Shown here one piece after another: positions 9,194-19,586 of a stretch of DNA of 64,000 nt; position 1 is the stretch's first letter, and every line of letters begins with the position of its first letter. Source of the stretch: Streptococcus anginosus subsp. whileyi MAS624 (GTDB lineage Bacteria; Bacillota; Bacilli; Lactobacillales; Streptococcaceae). The position numbers and the translations under genes were made by a program. The notes below the pieces were generated by a model. The model had not been told where the DNA came from, searched no databases, and saw only the letters and a list, made by a program, of their open reading frames with translations. The stretch lies in the NCBI RefSeq assembly GCF_000478925.1, contig NZ_AP013072.1, positions 1,590,501 through 1,654,500 on the forward strand, read 5' to 3'.

Positions 9194-10903
9194 TTAATCT
9201 TCTTTTTTCTTATTAAATCGTCTGAAAGCGATAAATCCAGGAATAATCACAACTAATGCTATGATTAGCATGAAACCAAGTTGATTGGAATCCGTCTTCT
9301 TCGATTCTGATTTTGCTGTTCCAGCATCTTTTTTATTTTTTTCATATTTTGCCAGCAGGTTTGCTTTATTATAACCAGTGTAAACCAGATCAGCATCTTT
9401 GCCTTTTTTCTCTTTAATTTTTTCTTCCATTTCCTTTTCAACGGATTTGATTTCTTTAAAGATTTTTTCAGAGCGCTCAAGGGCTTCTTTTGTCACTTCA
9501 GGTCCAGCAGCTTTAGCTTGTTCAGCTGTATACGCCTCATATTTTGCATCCCTTTCAGCTTGATCTTTAACCCACTGATCTTCCATTGTTTTCCATTTTT
9601 CTTGGATGCTAGTGCCAAAGATTTCCGGATACTTCATCACCATTTGGTCAATATGCCAAACAGACCAATACCAAGATTTACCATCATATTTATCTGTTCG
9701 TGGCTTAAAGGCTTCATAGGTATCTTCAACATTACCATAGAATGGCACATACGGTGTATTACGGCTTTGGGCAAGACCTAACCAAACAATACCCCCAAAT
9801 TCACTCGGAAGCTTAGATTTAATTTGATAAATATGGGCATCAATAACATTTTCGTTACCTAGGGCATATTTGTAAACGTTTTCATCTTTTTTCTTGCCAA
9901 CTTCTACCAAATCATCTGCCTTAAATTGAGGTAGGTGTTCAAAACGATTCCGTTGTTCCCCAATAACATCCTGAACAGTGTATTTTTTACTTGGATTACT
10001 TGGAGTACGAAGTAAATCATAGGTTTCATCTTTATAAGTAACTGGAGAATCTGGATCCATCCATTTGATACCAGCAAAAGTCCGAGAACGGTTACGTTCT
10101 GCATATTCATCAGGTCCATAAGATTTAGCAATATGGAATTTACCGTCTTTATCCGTCTTATAATGATCTGCTTTTTTCGCTACTTCCTCCACTCCTTTAG
10201 AGGCAATGACGTTTTCCGTATCATTAAAATCAACATTGCCAAGATAGTAAGTATTTGCGAAAACAGCATATTTGTCTTCTGGGAATTTAATAGCAACATA
10301 TTGATGACCAGATAGTATCTCCATATACCACAGCTCTTTTTGGTCAGCAACCATGATGATATTGCCTTCAGCAGAGCCTTTTTGTTCGATAGCCTTAGCG
10401 ACAATTTCAATTCCTTCCCGAGCTGTTTTAGCACGAGGTAAAACTAAATCAATCATCGATGCTTCAGGCAGTCCGTCTTTCACAAGCGGGTCAGCCTTCA
10501 AGACCTTGTCATTTGGTGTCGCAGAAACAGTTCCTGTCATTGATACACCAACTTCATTAAAACCATGAGCTCCAAAATTACCGTTACTACCATCTCCACG
10601 CGCTGCATCATAGGTTGCTGTATATTTCATCTCATTGGCCAAATGTGGATAAGTAAATCCATTTGACTCATCTTCGATCTTATCGCCTTCTTTATAAGTT
10701 GCAGCTGGCACAACAACATAGTTCTGATTATGTTTACCTCCATCTGGCGGATAAGGATAATCTTCCGTACGACCATAGAGAGTAGAACCATCTGCGGTTA
10801 GTCCCTTACCTACAATGAAACCGGAGCAGGCCTGTGCTACCTGAATAGGTAATAAGGACAGCAACATAACACCGAACATCAGTTTTAGTAAAATTTTCTT
10901 CAT
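9194..10903 (-). CDS. C69-family dipeptidase, membrane anchored
   Basis: A 569-aa protein of peptidase family C69 (PepD/dipeptidase A). Signal peptide 1-25 ends at AQA, and the next residue Cys26 is the N-terminal nucleophile (CSGFIVGKGLTADGSTLYGR). The catalytic region covers about 26-430; a charged lysine/glutamate-rich stretch (about 440-535) leads to a C-terminal helix (about 542-562) and basic tail. It is likely displayed outside the cell and cleaves dipeptides. Lying between two ISL3 remnants and next to arcT, it could feed arginine-containing peptides to the deiminase pathway; this is inference. Confidence 0.85.
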   Translation of the reverse strand: MKKILLKLMFGVMLLSLLPIQVAQACSGFIVGKGLTADGSTLYGRTEDYPYPPDGGKHNQNYVVVPAATYKEGDKIEDESNGFTYPHLANEMKYTATYDAARGDGSNGNFGAHGFNEVGVSMTGTVSATPNDKVLKADPLVKDGLPEASMIDLVLPRAKTAREGIEIVAKAIEQKGSAEGNIIMVADQKELWYMEILSGHQYVAIKFPEDKYAVFANTYYLGNVDFNDTENVIASKGVEEVAKKADHYKTDKDGKFHIAKSYGPDEYAERNRSRTFAGIKWMDPDSPVTYKDETYDLLRTPSNPSKKYTVQDVIGEQRNRFEHLPQFKADDLVEVGKKKDENVYKYALGNENVIDAHIYQIKSKLPSEFGGIVWLGLAQSRNTPYVPFYGNVEDTYEAFKPRTDKYDGKSWYWSVWHIDQMVMKYPEIFGTSIQEKWKTMEDQWVKDQAERDAKYEAYTAEQAKAAGPEVTKEALERSEKIFKEIKSVEKEMEEKIKEKKGKDADLVYTGYNKANLLAKYEKNKKDAGTAKSESKKTDSNQLGFMLIIALVVIIPGFIAFRRFNKKKED

Positions 10904-11011
10904 AGTCTATCTCCTTTTTGACTATAAACAGAACTAAGAATATCTTAGCACAAGCAAATTGAACCGTAATACCAACATTTCGCCTTAAGTATATCCTTTC
11001 AACACAGAAAT

Positions 11012-11025
11012 TGCAAGCGATTACA
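11012..11025 (-). promoter_or_regulatory. cre-like site upstream of the C69 dipeptidase
   Basis: TGCAAGCGATTACA differs from the cre consensus at one position. It lies about 110 bases upstream of the dipeptidase start. Confidence 0.45.
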
Positions 11026-11118
11026 CAACGTTTACAAAAAATCTTTTTTATGTAGAATATGTATGCTGAAAGACCAAAAGCATAAGAAATATCTATAGAT
11101 TATATGAAAAAAAATAAA

Positions 11119-11168
11119 GTTCTATAATTTCTGTAGGGGTCACTCTACTTCAGAAATTATGGAGCTTT
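11119..11168. repeat. Hairpin repeat, copy 2 (ISL3-linked)
   Basis: TTCTATAATTTCTGTAG and CTTCAGAAATTATGGAG form the same imperfect inverted repeat as at 9002-9052, followed by a T run. Between here and 11390 I see no gene. Confidence 0.55.
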
Positions 11169-11394
11169 TTTAAACACAAAAAAATGTCCTATATGACCTA
11201 TCATGAAAGAAACTAAACTGACAATAAAAAGCATCTTAGGTATAGTCCCTGCCTAAGTAGCCATTTCCTTGCGCTTTCATCATTCTGAATTGTTTCTAAA
11301 TTATCCAGCAGGACAGTCGGAAATCTTAATCATAAACGGTGTTATCGCCTCGCTTTTCGAATGTATAAATCCTCAACAAATTACTCTGCTATTC

Positions 11395-11700
11395 TGATGA
11401 ATTCAGACAGCTCTATGAGCTTTATTCAGCTCCTGCTCTTTCATTTCCAGAAGAAACAAGCCAAGCATTTCTTCGAGCTCGTTGAAGAGATTCTTTCAGA
11501 CAGTTTTGAAAAATAGAATCAAGATTATCAACGCTCTTACCTTGTCCTACTCCAATTTCCAACAACCTCATCAAGGTTATGCAGCTAAACGCATTTAGTT
11601 TCAAGAATTTTGAAGGCTTCCCCTCTTCTCATCGCTTTCAACATCAAAAAAGAGAGAACGAAGACGTCCTCTCTTTTTGCTAGCAGAATCACCCCCCACT
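11395..11700 (+). pseudogene. Decayed ISL3-family transposase, second remnant
   Basis: Pieces of the C-terminal half of an ISL3 transposase can be read in different frames: EFRQLYELYSAPALSF, then AKHFFELVEEILSDSFEK ending at a stop, then ISNNLIKV, then FNIKKERTK near 11640. Several frameshifts and stops separate them. It has the same orientation as the 9058-9177 fragment and ends in a similar tail. Limits are approximate; 11170-11395 may hold more of the same element, too worn to recognise. Confidence 0.65.
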
Positions 11701-11839
11701 ACAATGACATTGAACCACTTTTGTTCAATCGCAGCTTTTCGCTATCAAAACCACATTGACGCAATGATTGATTGCTAGTTAGGTGGAAAATAAACTCTTG
11801 TGCAATTTACAAGTTCTTCTCATTCCCACTTTCTTCTAA

Positions 11840-13174
11840 CTATTTTCCAGCTAAGCGATAAATCGTTTCAGCATAGATGTCCATGGCTTTATACAGATCG
11901 TCAATCACAGTTCGTTCATTCGCTTGATGTTCTGTTTGCAAAGCACCAGGGAAAAGTGCACCAAAAGCTACACAATTTGGCATAGTACGAGCAAATGTAG
12001 CACCGCCAGAAGACACAGCAGGGCTATCATCATTGGTTTTTTCTTTATAGACAGCCATTAAGGTGCTGACCAATTCACTATCAAGTGGCACATATAACGG
12101 TGCAAGATAGTCAAATTCTTCATAACGTAATTGATATTTTTCAGCAAGTTGGCTTAATTCCTGTACTAATTTATCTTTGTCTGCAAGAACTGGAATCCGC
12201 ATGTCAATCCGAATTTCAGACTTGTCCTGATCTAGGCTTAATCCAGAAACATTGAATGACAAAGTTCCTGAAGGCTCATCTGAAATTTCACCAAACAAGC
12301 GGCTGCCTGTAGCATCTTCCCTAACTGCTTCAGCGATAAATTGAATGGCAGAGTGTTGAATAAGCGGATTTAGTCCTGTTGCCAAACGTACAATAGCATT
12401 CACGCCCTCAGCTGCATCTTTTGAATGCTTAGGGACACCAATGACTGTTACTGTATCTGCAGTTCGTTCGTATTCAAAAACCTGTTTTTTCAATTCAACT
12501 TCTAATGAATCTGCTAAATTTCCCGTATAGCTTGCTTTTGCAGGTACAACATTAAAGGCTTCTCCTGCTTCAATAGCAAGTTCTTGCGAACCTGAACCAT
12601 GTAACTTAATCTGCAGTAAACCTTTTTCAGCATAAGTCAGCGGGAAAGAAGAATCCGGTGCAAAACCAAGCGTCGCTGTTTCCTCCAGCTCATTGTAACG
12701 AGCCATACAGCGCCACAGAGTTTCTTCGTCTGTACCATAGATGAAACGAATCCGCTTGTTAAATGTCACACCTGCATCCATCAATGCTTTAACAGCATAA
12801 AGTGCAGCTAGGGACGGACCTTTATCATCTTGCACCCCACGTCCATGTATCCAACCATATTTTATAGTTGCTTCAAATGGAGGAGTTTCCCAATCGGACA
12901 AATCTCCCGCTGGAACAACGTCTAAATGGCAGAGAACGGCCAGGAGTTCTTCTCCCTGACCGATTTCTGCATATCCATAATAGCCTTTAGGATCAATGTA
13001 AGTTTTAAAACCTAAACTCCTAGTGATCTCTAGCATTTTTTCTAAGACGTTTTGAATAGATTGTCCGAAAGGTGTTCCATTTTCCCCTTCATTAAGAACT
13101 GACGGGTAGGAAACGATCGTTTTCAGCGATTCTAAATAATCAGACTTAATTTTTTCGGTTAAAAATTGTTTCAT
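11840..13174 (-). CDS. arcT: M20-family dipeptidase of the arc cluster
   Basis: A 444-aa zinc peptidase of family M20 (PepV/Xaa-His dipeptidase type). Metal-ligand regions are visible: LAVLCHLDVVPAGD, the bridging aspartate in GRGVQDDKGPSLAAL, and the catalytic glutamates in GTDEETLW. I start it at the ATG at 13174, six bases after GAGGTG, rather than at the GTG three codons upstream. It lies 25 bases after arcD, the place of arcT in other streptococci, where it is thought to release arginine from peptides for the deiminase pathway. Confidence 0.85.
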   Translation of the reverse strand: MKQFLTEKIKSDYLESLKTIVSYPSVLNEGENGTPFGQSIQNVLEKMLEITRSLGFKTYIDPKGYYGYAEIGQGEELLAVLCHLDVVPAGDLSDWETPPFEATIKYGWIHGRGVQDDKGPSLAALYAVKALMDAGVTFNKRIRFIYGTDEETLWRCMARYNELEETATLGFAPDSSFPLTYAEKGLLQIKLHGSGSQELAIEAGEAFNVVPAKASYTGNLADSLEVELKKQVFEYERTADTVTVIGVPKHSKDAAEGVNAIVRLATGLNPLIQHSAIQFIAEAVREDATGSRLFGEISDEPSGTLSFNVSGLSLDQDKSEIRIDMRIPVLADKDKLVQELSQLAEKYQLRYEEFDYLAPLYVPLDSELVSTLMAVYKEKTNDDSPAVSSGGATFARTMPNCVAFGALFPGALQTEHQANERTVIDDLYKAMDIYAETIYRLAGK

Positions 13175-13198
13175 AGAGAACACCTCATTAATCTCTTA

Positions 13199-14701
13199 TT
13201 ATAAGAAAGTTCCTAAAATTAGAAGTAGAATACTTACTACAAATATTACAGCAACTAATTTTCCAACAAACTTCCACCAAGTACCTAAATCAATACGTCC
13301 AAGAGCAAGTGCCCCCATAACGATACCAGATGTTGGAGTAACAAGGTTCAAAAGCCCTGAAGCAGATTGGTAAGCAGTGATAATCAAGCTTGCTGGAACG
13401 TTGACGAATTTTCCAAGAGGTGCCATGATACCCATTGTTGCACTGGCAAGACCAGATGTTGATGGGATAAGGAATGACATTGGCAGATAGAAAATGTAAG
13501 TCAATACGATAAATACTTGAGATGATAGACCTTTCAGTCCTACTTCACCCCAGTGAAGGATTGTAGCTGTAATCATACCGTCGTTCATGATAACTTGAAT
13601 ACCACGAGCAACAGCTACGATAAGCGCAACACTTAGAAGATCAGCCGCACCATTGATAAAGACAGTGATAAAGCGGCTTTCTTTCATGCGGTAAACAAAA
13701 CCAATGATGATACCCATTACCATAAAGAGCATTGCCCCTTCTGGGAAGTACCAGGTACCCAAAGCAGATGTTGAACTACCAACAATCTTACCAATGAACG
13801 GAAGTCCAACCAACCATTTATTGAAACTTTCAAAAATAGTTACCTTCAAGTCTGTCCATGGAATGAAACTCATAATCATGAGAACAAAGGTCAAGACAAA
13901 GAGTACCAACACTTGTTTTTGTTTCTTGCTAAGAGTGGATTCTACATTAGCAACTGCATCTACATTAAAGTGCTTCAAATCTTCTTCACGATGACTGTAA
14001 ACCAAAGATTTTGTAGGATCTTTTTGAATCTTATCTGCATAACGATATACGAAATAAGTACCCAAAGCTGTCATCACAACAAAGAAGATTAACCGAAGAA
14101 CGATACCGTCACCAGTACCTACACCTGCTGTCGCAGAAGCTATACCTGTAGCAAATGGATTCAGAGTAGAAGCCAAACATCCAATTTGAGAACCAAGAAG
14201 GATAATAGCCACCGCAATCAAACTATCAAATCCTACTGCCATCATAACTGGCACAAGAAGTGGATAGAAAGCCATGGTTTCTTCACCCATACCATAAGTT
14301 GATCCACCAAGAGCAAACAAAGGCATCAAGACTAAAATCAACATCTTTTCACGACCCTTGTACTTCTTGACGATAGAAGCAATCCCTACATCAAGGGCAC
14401 CTGTTTCATTCACTACTCCAAGGAAACCACCAACCATCAAGATAAAGAAGGCGACATCAATCGCTGCTGAAGTTGGTTCTTTCCCAAGCATAGCACGAAT
14501 CGGAGCCATTAAGACATCCCAAATCCCTTGCGGATTTTGAGCAACAGTCTTATAGGTTCCTGTAATTAGATTACCAGACTTATCAGCATCATATTGACCA
14601 GCTGGAATAATCCAGGTCAATACTGCCATAATGGCAATGATAATCATCAAAACGGTATAAGATGACGGCATCTTAAACCCTTTTTTTGCTTTTTCACTCA
14701 T
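13199..14701 (-). CDS. arcD: Arginine/ornithine antiporter, YfcC/C4-dicarboxylate-like
   Basis: A 500-aa integral membrane protein with about 12 helices, of the YfcC/DcuC-like family used as ArcD in streptococci. Motifs include ALGGSTYGMGEETMAFYPLL and SGLLNLVTPTSGIVMGAL. It should exchange external arginine for ornithine. AGGAGG lies seven bases before the ATG at 14701; an in-frame start at 14725 has no RBS. A cre-like core AGAAAGCGCTTCC lies around 14756-14770, about 55 bases upstream, so it may have its own CcpA-sensitive promoter in addition to read-through from arcC. Confidence 0.85.
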   Translation of the reverse strand: MSEKAKKGFKMPSSYTVLMIIIAIMAVLTWIIPAGQYDADKSGNLITGTYKTVAQNPQGIWDVLMAPIRAMLGKEPTSAAIDVAFFILMVGGFLGVVNETGALDVGIASIVKKYKGREKMLILVLMPLFALGGSTYGMGEETMAFYPLLVPVMMAVGFDSLIAVAIILLGSQIGCLASTLNPFATGIASATAGVGTGDGIVLRLIFFVVMTALGTYFVYRYADKIQKDPTKSLVYSHREEDLKHFNVDAVANVESTLSKKQKQVLVLFVLTFVLMIMSFIPWTDLKVTIFESFNKWLVGLPFIGKIVGSSTSALGTWYFPEGAMLFMVMGIIIGFVYRMKESRFITVFINGAADLLSVALIVAVARGIQVIMNDGMITATILHWGEVGLKGLSSQVFIVLTYIFYLPMSFLIPSTSGLASATMGIMAPLGKFVNVPASLIITAYQSASGLLNLVTPTSGIVMGALALGRIDLGTWWKFVGKLVAVIFVVSILLLILGTFL

Positions 14702-14938
14702 TTGTTTTCCTCCTAAATGTAACAAATTGTAAAAATTTAACCGAATCCCATTTTCAGAAAGCGCTTCCTTTGACTATATTTTAACATATTCAAATGAAGA
14801 ATACTAGTCATTTTCAAAAAAATTATCATTTTACAACAGTAAAATAGACCTAAAGAAAGCAAATCTAAAAATAGGAAACACCGACATTGTTTTAAAAAGT
14901 TTTATTACAGTCTTAAACTTATAAATGATAACACTCTG

Positions 14939-15886
14939 TTATCCTTTTTCAATAATCGTTCCGCTTTCAGACTCAATTAAAGCACCTAAGTTTTCAAGAG
15001 AAGTAATGACAGCTTCGCCTTCTGGTCGATCATTTACAAAGGCAATAGCTGCTTGCACTTTAGGTAACATACTTCCTGGTGCAAACTGTTCTTGCTTGAT
15101 GTATTCTTCAAGCTGAGCTACATTAACACGCTCTAACTTAGCTTGATCTGGTTTATTGTAGTTCACATAAACATAGTCAACACCTGTCAAGACAATGAAA
15201 AGATCTGCTTCGACCAATTCAGCCAGACATTGTGAAGCAAAGTCTTTGTCAATTACTGCTTCTACGCCGGCAAGATGACCATTGTCTTCCTTGATCACAG
15301 GAATGCCGCCACCACCAGCAGCCACAACGACATGTCCTGCATTGATGAGTGTACGAATAGTTTCAATTTCTTTGATTCCAACCGGTTTTGGTGAAGCAAC
15401 TACTTTTCTCCAGCCACGTCCAGCATCTTCTTTGAAAGTAGCTCCGCTCTTTTCAGCTTCTGCTTTTGCTTCTTCTTCTGTGTAGAATGGTCCGATTGGT
15501 TTGCTCAAATTTGTGAAAGCTGGGTCGTTTTTGTCAACCACGACTTGTGTCACAACAGAAGCAACTTCTTTTTCAATTCCTTCTTCATGAAGTGCATTTT
15601 GTAGAGCATTTTGCAACCAATAGCCGATACTTCCTTCTGTCATTGCAACGAGCGAATCAAGCGGGAATGCTGGATTTTTTTCAGAATCTGCTGCTAAATG
15701 TTGCAATAAAAGATTTCCAACTTGCGGTCCATTTCCATGAGTGATAATCAAGTCATCACCATTTTTAATCAATTTTACAAGATGACTTGCTGTTTCTGCT
15801 AATGCTTCTTGTTGTGCTTTAGCTGATGGATCAGATGAAAGGATGGCATTTCCTCCCAAAGCCACAACGATTTTCCGATTTGCCAT
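14939..15886 (-). CDS. arcC: Carbamate kinase
   Basis: A 315-aa carbamate kinase, making ATP, CO2 and ammonia from carbamoyl phosphate and ADP. Typical segments are [21 protein letters not shown] and [10 protein letters not shown]. It is the third step of the deiminase pathway. A 289-base gap with a terminator-like hairpin separates it from arcB, so its expression may depend partly on a separate promoter. Confidence 0.97.
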   Translation of the reverse strand: MANRKIVVALGGNAILSSDPSAKAQQEALAETASHLVKLIKNGDDLIITHGNGPQVGNLLLQHLAADSEKNPAFPLDSLVAMTEGSIGYWLQNALQNALHEEGIEKEVASVVTQVVVDKNDPAFTNLSKPIGPFYTEEEAKAEAEKSGATFKEDAGRGWRKVVASPKPVGIKEIETIRTLINAGHVVVAAGGGGIPVIKEDNGHLAGVEAVIDKDFASQCLAELVEADLFIVLTGVDYVYVNYNKPDQAKLERVNVAQLEEYIKQEQFAPGSMLPKVQAAIAFVNDRPEGEAVITSLENLGALIESESGTIIEKG

Positions 15887-16021
15887 AAATAATTAGCCTC
15901 CTTAGAGTTTTCTCATTATAGTGTTTCAATTTCATTTTAGTAGTCCAAGATAGAATCCAGCTGCAACAAACGTAGGAACGAGGTTAGAATAATAATGTCT
16001 CAAACTACATTTCTTTAAGGG

Positions 16022-16040
16022 TGATTGCATCGGCAATCAT
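16022..16040. other. Short perfect hairpin between arcB and arcC
   Basis: TGATTGC, four to five bases, GCAATCA forms a perfect seven-pair stem in the arcB-arcC gap. There is no T run on either side, so it is not an ordinary terminator; an operator or RNA-processing site is possible. Confidence 0.3.
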
Positions 16041-16108
16041 AGTTGTTTGTCTTATCGCCTTTTTTCCCTATTTAAATCATACTAAAATTGAAACGAGCAC
16101 TATCAAAA

Positions 16109-16146
16109 ATGAGGACTGGACTAAAGCTATTAGTCGCAGCCCTCAT
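16109..16146 (-). terminator. Terminator after arcB
   Basis: ATGAGGACTG... pairs with ...GCAGCCCTCAT, with inner stem GACTAA/TTAGTC. On the minus strand the stem is followed by TTTTTG. It lies 30 bases after the arcB stop and should end or lower transcription into arcC. Confidence 0.7.
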
Positions 16147-16175
16147 AGCTGTTGGTAAACGGTTTTAGTTTTAAA

Positions 16176-17192
16176 TTATACTTTTGGAATATAAAGGTTT
16201 CCAAGAGTTGCTGCCATAACTGCTTTAATAGTATGCATACGGTTTTCAGCTTGGTCAAATTGGCGAGCGTATTTGCTGCGGAATACTTCGTCAGTTACTT
16301 CCATTTCTTCAACGCCGAATTTTTCAGCAACATCTTTACCATAGACAGTATTTGTATCATGGAAAGCTGGTAAGCAGTGTAAGAAAATTAAATCTTCATT
16401 ATCCGCTTTCTTGATCAAGTCCATATTTACTTGATAAGGTTTCAACAGTGCGACACGTTCTGCAAATTTGTCTTCTTCACCCATAGAGACCCAAACGTCT
16501 GTGTAAAGGACATCCGCACCTTTAACAGCTTCATCTGCATTGTCAGTAATTAAGACATGTGCGCCACTTTCTTTCGCATATCCTTCTGCCAATTTCACAA
16601 TATCTTCAGCTGGGAAGAGTTCTTTTGGAGAGAAGATGTGCACATTCACACCGAGGATAGCACCTGTTACAAGAAGACTGTTAGCAACGTTATTACGTCC
16701 GTCACCACAGTAGACAAGAGTCAAGCCTTCCAAACGACCAAAGTTTTCTTGAACTGTCAAATAGTCAGCTAACATTTGAGTTGGATGCCATTCGTCTGTC
16801 AAACCATTCCATATAGGAACACCTGAGAATTCTGCTAATTCTTCTACCATGCGTTGGCTGAATCCGCGGAATTCAATCCCGTCAAACATACGTCCCAATA
16901 CTTTAGCCGTATCTTCAGTAGATTCTTTCTTGCCAAGTTGGATGTCATTAGCTCCTAGGTATTCTGGATGAGCACCAAGGTCAATCGCTGCTGTTGTGAA
17001 AGCTGCACGAGTACGAGTTGAAGTTTTTTCAAACAAGAGAGCAATATTTTTACCTGCTAAGTAGTGATGTTCAATATTGCGTTTCTTCAAATCTTTCAAG
17101 TGAGCTGCTAAACCAATAAGGTATTCTAATTCTGCACGTGTAAAATCTTTTTCTGCCAAGAAGCTGCGTCCTTGGAACACTGAGTTTGTCAT
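16176..17192 (-). CDS. arcB: Ornithine carbamoyltransferase, catabolic
   Basis: A 338-aa enzyme splitting citrulline with phosphate into ornithine and carbamoyl phosphate. The carbamoyl-phosphate motif is [12 protein letters not shown] and the ornithine loop is HCLPAFHD. Length and position directly after arcA (23-base gap) identify the catabolic ArcB rather than the biosynthetic ArgF. Confidence 0.97.
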   Translation of the reverse strand: MTNSVFQGRSFLAEKDFTRAELEYLIGLAAHLKDLKKRNIEHHYLAGKNIALLFEKTSTRTRAAFTTAAIDLGAHPEYLGANDIQLGKKESTEDTAKVLGRMFDGIEFRGFSQRMVEELAEFSGVPIWNGLTDEWHPTQMLADYLTVQENFGRLEGLTLVYCGDGRNNVANSLLVTGAILGVNVHIFSPKELFPAEDIVKLAEGYAKESGAHVLITDNADEAVKGADVLYTDVWVSMGEEDKFAERVALLKPYQVNMDLIKKADNEDLIFLHCLPAFHDTNTVYGKDVAEKFGVEEMEVTDEVFRSKYARQFDQAENRMHTIKAVMAATLGNLYIPKV

Positions 17193-17215
17193 TCTATTAT
17201 TTCCTCTTTCTAATC

Positions 17216-18445
17216 TTAAAGTTCTTCACGTTCAAATGGCATTGACATACAACGAGGTCCACCACGACCGCGAACCAATTCACTTCCGCGAATCTTAATC
17301 AAACGAAGTCCATATTCTTCAAGAATCTTATTTGTAACAACGTTACGGTCATATACCACTACCACGCCTGGTGCGATTGTAAGGGTGTTTGAACCGTCGT
17401 TCCATTGTTCACGAGCAGCTGCAACAGCATTTCCGCCACCGCAACGGATCAAATGAACTTTATCAATACCAAGATTCTTAGCAAGCAATTCTGCTAAATC
17501 ACCTTTTTCTTCTGCAATATGAAGTTTTTCATTTTCATAAGTAACAGAGTAAACGCGAAGATCGCCTTCAATTTCTGGGTGAATCGTGAATTTGTCATAG
17601 TCAACCATTGTGAAGACTGTATCTAAGTGCATGAATTTACGATTATTAGCAAATTCAAATGCAATCACTTTCTTAAAGCCAACATTCTTCTTGAAGATAT
17701 TAACCAAAAGTTTTTCAATAGATGCTGCGTCTGTCCGTTGTGAAATACCTACTGCAAGGACATCTTTAGAAAGAACGAGTTCATCTCCACCTTCGATACG
17801 AGTTGTTTCTTCACGGTTATAAACCAAGTCAACATTACCACCATATACTGGGTGATATTTGAAAATGTATTTACCATAAAGTGTCTCACGATTACGTGTA
17901 TCTGAGTACATGTGGTTCAATGACACCGCATTACCAATTGTTGCAAATGGGTCACGAGTGAAGTAAAGGTTTGGCATTGGATCAATGGCAAATGGATAGT
18001 CAGATTCTACCAAATCCGTCAAACCTTTGGCGTCTGCTGGAATTTCTGGCAGTTCAGCTTTTTGGAAACCAGCCATTGTCTTTTCAACCAACTCAAGGTT
18101 GTCTTCTATACCATGAAGAATGTCGCGAATAGCAACTTTTGTTTGTGCTCCGCGGATATTTGCTTCGTCAAGATATTCTTCAATAAATTCGTTACGAATT
18201 TCTGGAGAAGTCAATGATTCAGCAGTCAATTTTTCGAGGTAAAGAACTTCAATACCTTCTTTACGTAGAGCGTCTGCGAATGCATCGTGTTCTTTTTGAG
18301 CATCTTCCAAGAATGGAATATCGTCAAAAAGTAGACGTTCCAAATGGTCTGGCATCAAGTTTTCCAACTCTTTACCAGGACGATGTAGCATAACTTTTTT
18401 CAGTTTTCCTATTTCTGAGAAAACATGAATAGGATGTGTAGACAT
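17216..18445 (-). CDS. arcA: Arginine deiminase
   Basis: A 409-aa enzyme hydrolysing arginine to citrulline and ammonia. The catalytic cysteine is in [11 protein letters not shown] (about residue 399); [15 protein letters not shown] and [11 protein letters not shown] hold other active-site residues. It is the first gene of the arcAB unit, with a cre site in its promoter and an Fnr/Crp-type regulator upstream. The pathway gives ATP and raises pH. Confidence 0.98.
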   Translation of the reverse strand: MSTHPIHVFSEIGKLKKVMLHRPGKELENLMPDHLERLLFDDIPFLEDAQKEHDAFADALRKEGIEVLYLEKLTAESLTSPEIRNEFIEEYLDEANIRGAQTKVAIRDILHGIEDNLELVEKTMAGFQKAELPEIPADAKGLTDLVESDYPFAIDPMPNLYFTRDPFATIGNAVSLNHMYSDTRNRETLYGKYIFKYHPVYGGNVDLVYNREETTRIEGGDELVLSKDVLAVGISQRTDAASIEKLLVNIFKKNVGFKKVIAFEFANNRKFMHLDTVFTMVDYDKFTIHPEIEGDLRVYSVTYENEKLHIAEEKGDLAELLAKNLGIDKVHLIRCGGGNAVAAAREQWNDGSNTLTIAPGVVVVYDRNVVTNKILEEYGLRLIKIRGSELVRGRGGPRCMSMPFEREEL

Positions 18446-18718
18446 CTTATGTCCTCCTCTTTTTTTCTTTGTGACTTAAGTTTCCTTAAGTTCTATTTAC
18501 ATGTCATATTGTAATATCTTTTGTTTGCGCTTTCACAATCAATTATACATTTAAAATGCCAAATCCTTTGCTTTCTTTAAAAGAAATTCTAATATTATTT
18601 CAAAATAAATCGCTTTCTATAAATATTTTATGCATTTTATTGGTTTTATGAATAATTATTTTTTAGAAACAAATGAAGTTTTTGAGTATATTTTAAATGT
18701 TTAGGTTTCTAAATTAAA
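18446..18718 (-). promoter_or_regulatory. arcA promoter region with cre site
   Basis: TGTTTGCGCTTTCACA at 18522-18537 reads on the minus strand as TGTGAAAGCGCAAACA, a good cre match, about 80 bases upstream of arcA. The A/T-rich stretch 18600-18690 contains TTATGCATTTTATTGG and TTTTATGAATAAT, possible sites for the Flp/ArcR regulator or ArgR; I cannot assign them. No gene in this stretch. Confidence 0.6.
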
Positions 18719-18761
18719 AAAGGACCAAAAATTGCTTTTTTGACTGCAATTCTGTCCTTCT
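18719..18761 (-). terminator. Terminator of the flp gene
   Basis: AAGGACCAAAAATTGC and GCAATTCTGTCCTT form a long imperfect stem right after the stop codon of the Crp/Fnr gene. Confidence 0.75.
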
Positions 18762-18764
18762 TTT

Positions 18765-19451
18765 CTACATATCTTCAAAATACTTTAAAAAGTATTCTTT
18801 ATTCAAAAAGACAAGTTTCTTACGATGATATTGAATAATGTTTTCTTCTGTTAATTTTTTCAATACATGATTAACTGTTTCACGAGTTGTTGCACCTAGT
18901 TTAGCTAGCTCTTTCATACTAAGGGCAAAAGGAATATCATCTCTATCTTGACAAAAATCAATGCATAAAATTGAAATCGCTTGAATGACTCGCTCTGTCG
19001 CACTAGCTAAAGCAGAATTTCGCAAACGCAACTCATGAAAACGTAAAATATTTGACAACTTGTGTGTGATGAATAACATCTGCTCTATCGTTTGTTTGGA
19101 ATAGTATTCATACAAGTCAACAGGAATCGAAAAATATTCCAAATCTGTCACAGATACGCCAGAATAGTGGTAAGTCTCATCTTCAAAAATTCCTCCATAA
19201 GGAAACATAGTATTTTCTTTCACATAGTCAATGTAATTAAACGAATCTGTCTGGTCATACTGTTCAATCCGAACATAGCCCTTATAAATCAAAAAAAGTC
19301 GCTCTCGTTTGTCTCCAGAAAAGAAAATAATTTGCTCTTTTGGTACTTTACGAAATTGAATCTCAACCGCTATTTTATCAAAATGTTCAACTGGTAAATT
19401 TTCAAAAGCAGGATGTTCCCTAATGTAACGATAATGCTCTTTGTTAATCAT
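18765..19451 (-). CDS. flp: Crp/Fnr-family transcriptional regulator of the arc genes
   Basis: A 228-aa protein: N-terminal cyclic-nucleotide-binding-like beta-barrel (about 20-125), long helix, and C-terminal winged HTH (about 165-215, with LSMKELAKLGATTRETVNHVL). No cysteine cluster for an iron-sulfur centre is seen, so it is Flp/ArcR-like rather than a true Fnr. Homologues beside arcA activate the deiminase genes in low oxygen. Single gene with terminators on both sides. Confidence 0.85.
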   Translation of the reverse strand: MINKEHYRYIREHPAFENLPVEHFDKIAVEIQFRKVPKEQIIFFSGDKRERLFLIYKGYVRIEQYDQTDSFNYIDYVKENTMFPYGGIFEDETYHYSGVSVTDLEYFSIPVDLYEYYSKQTIEQMLFITHKLSNILRFHELRLRNSALASATERVIQAISILCIDFCQDRDDIPFALSMKELAKLGATTRETVNHVLKKLTEENIIQYHRKKLVFLNKEYFLKYFEDM

Positions 19452-19586
19452 GATATCCTTGTGGTCCTTTTTTACATTCTGCTCTTATTATAACACAAAA
19501 GGGCTTCAATCTTAAAGAGAACCCTTACATTTTTCTGAAATTTGTTCTTTTTACAACGTGTCCTTCGCCACATAAATATATGTGTC

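Noticed and set aside
11422..11604. 60-aa minus-strand ORF in the ISL3 remnant region
   Set aside because: Overlaps decayed transposase read on the plus strand; no RBS and no family.
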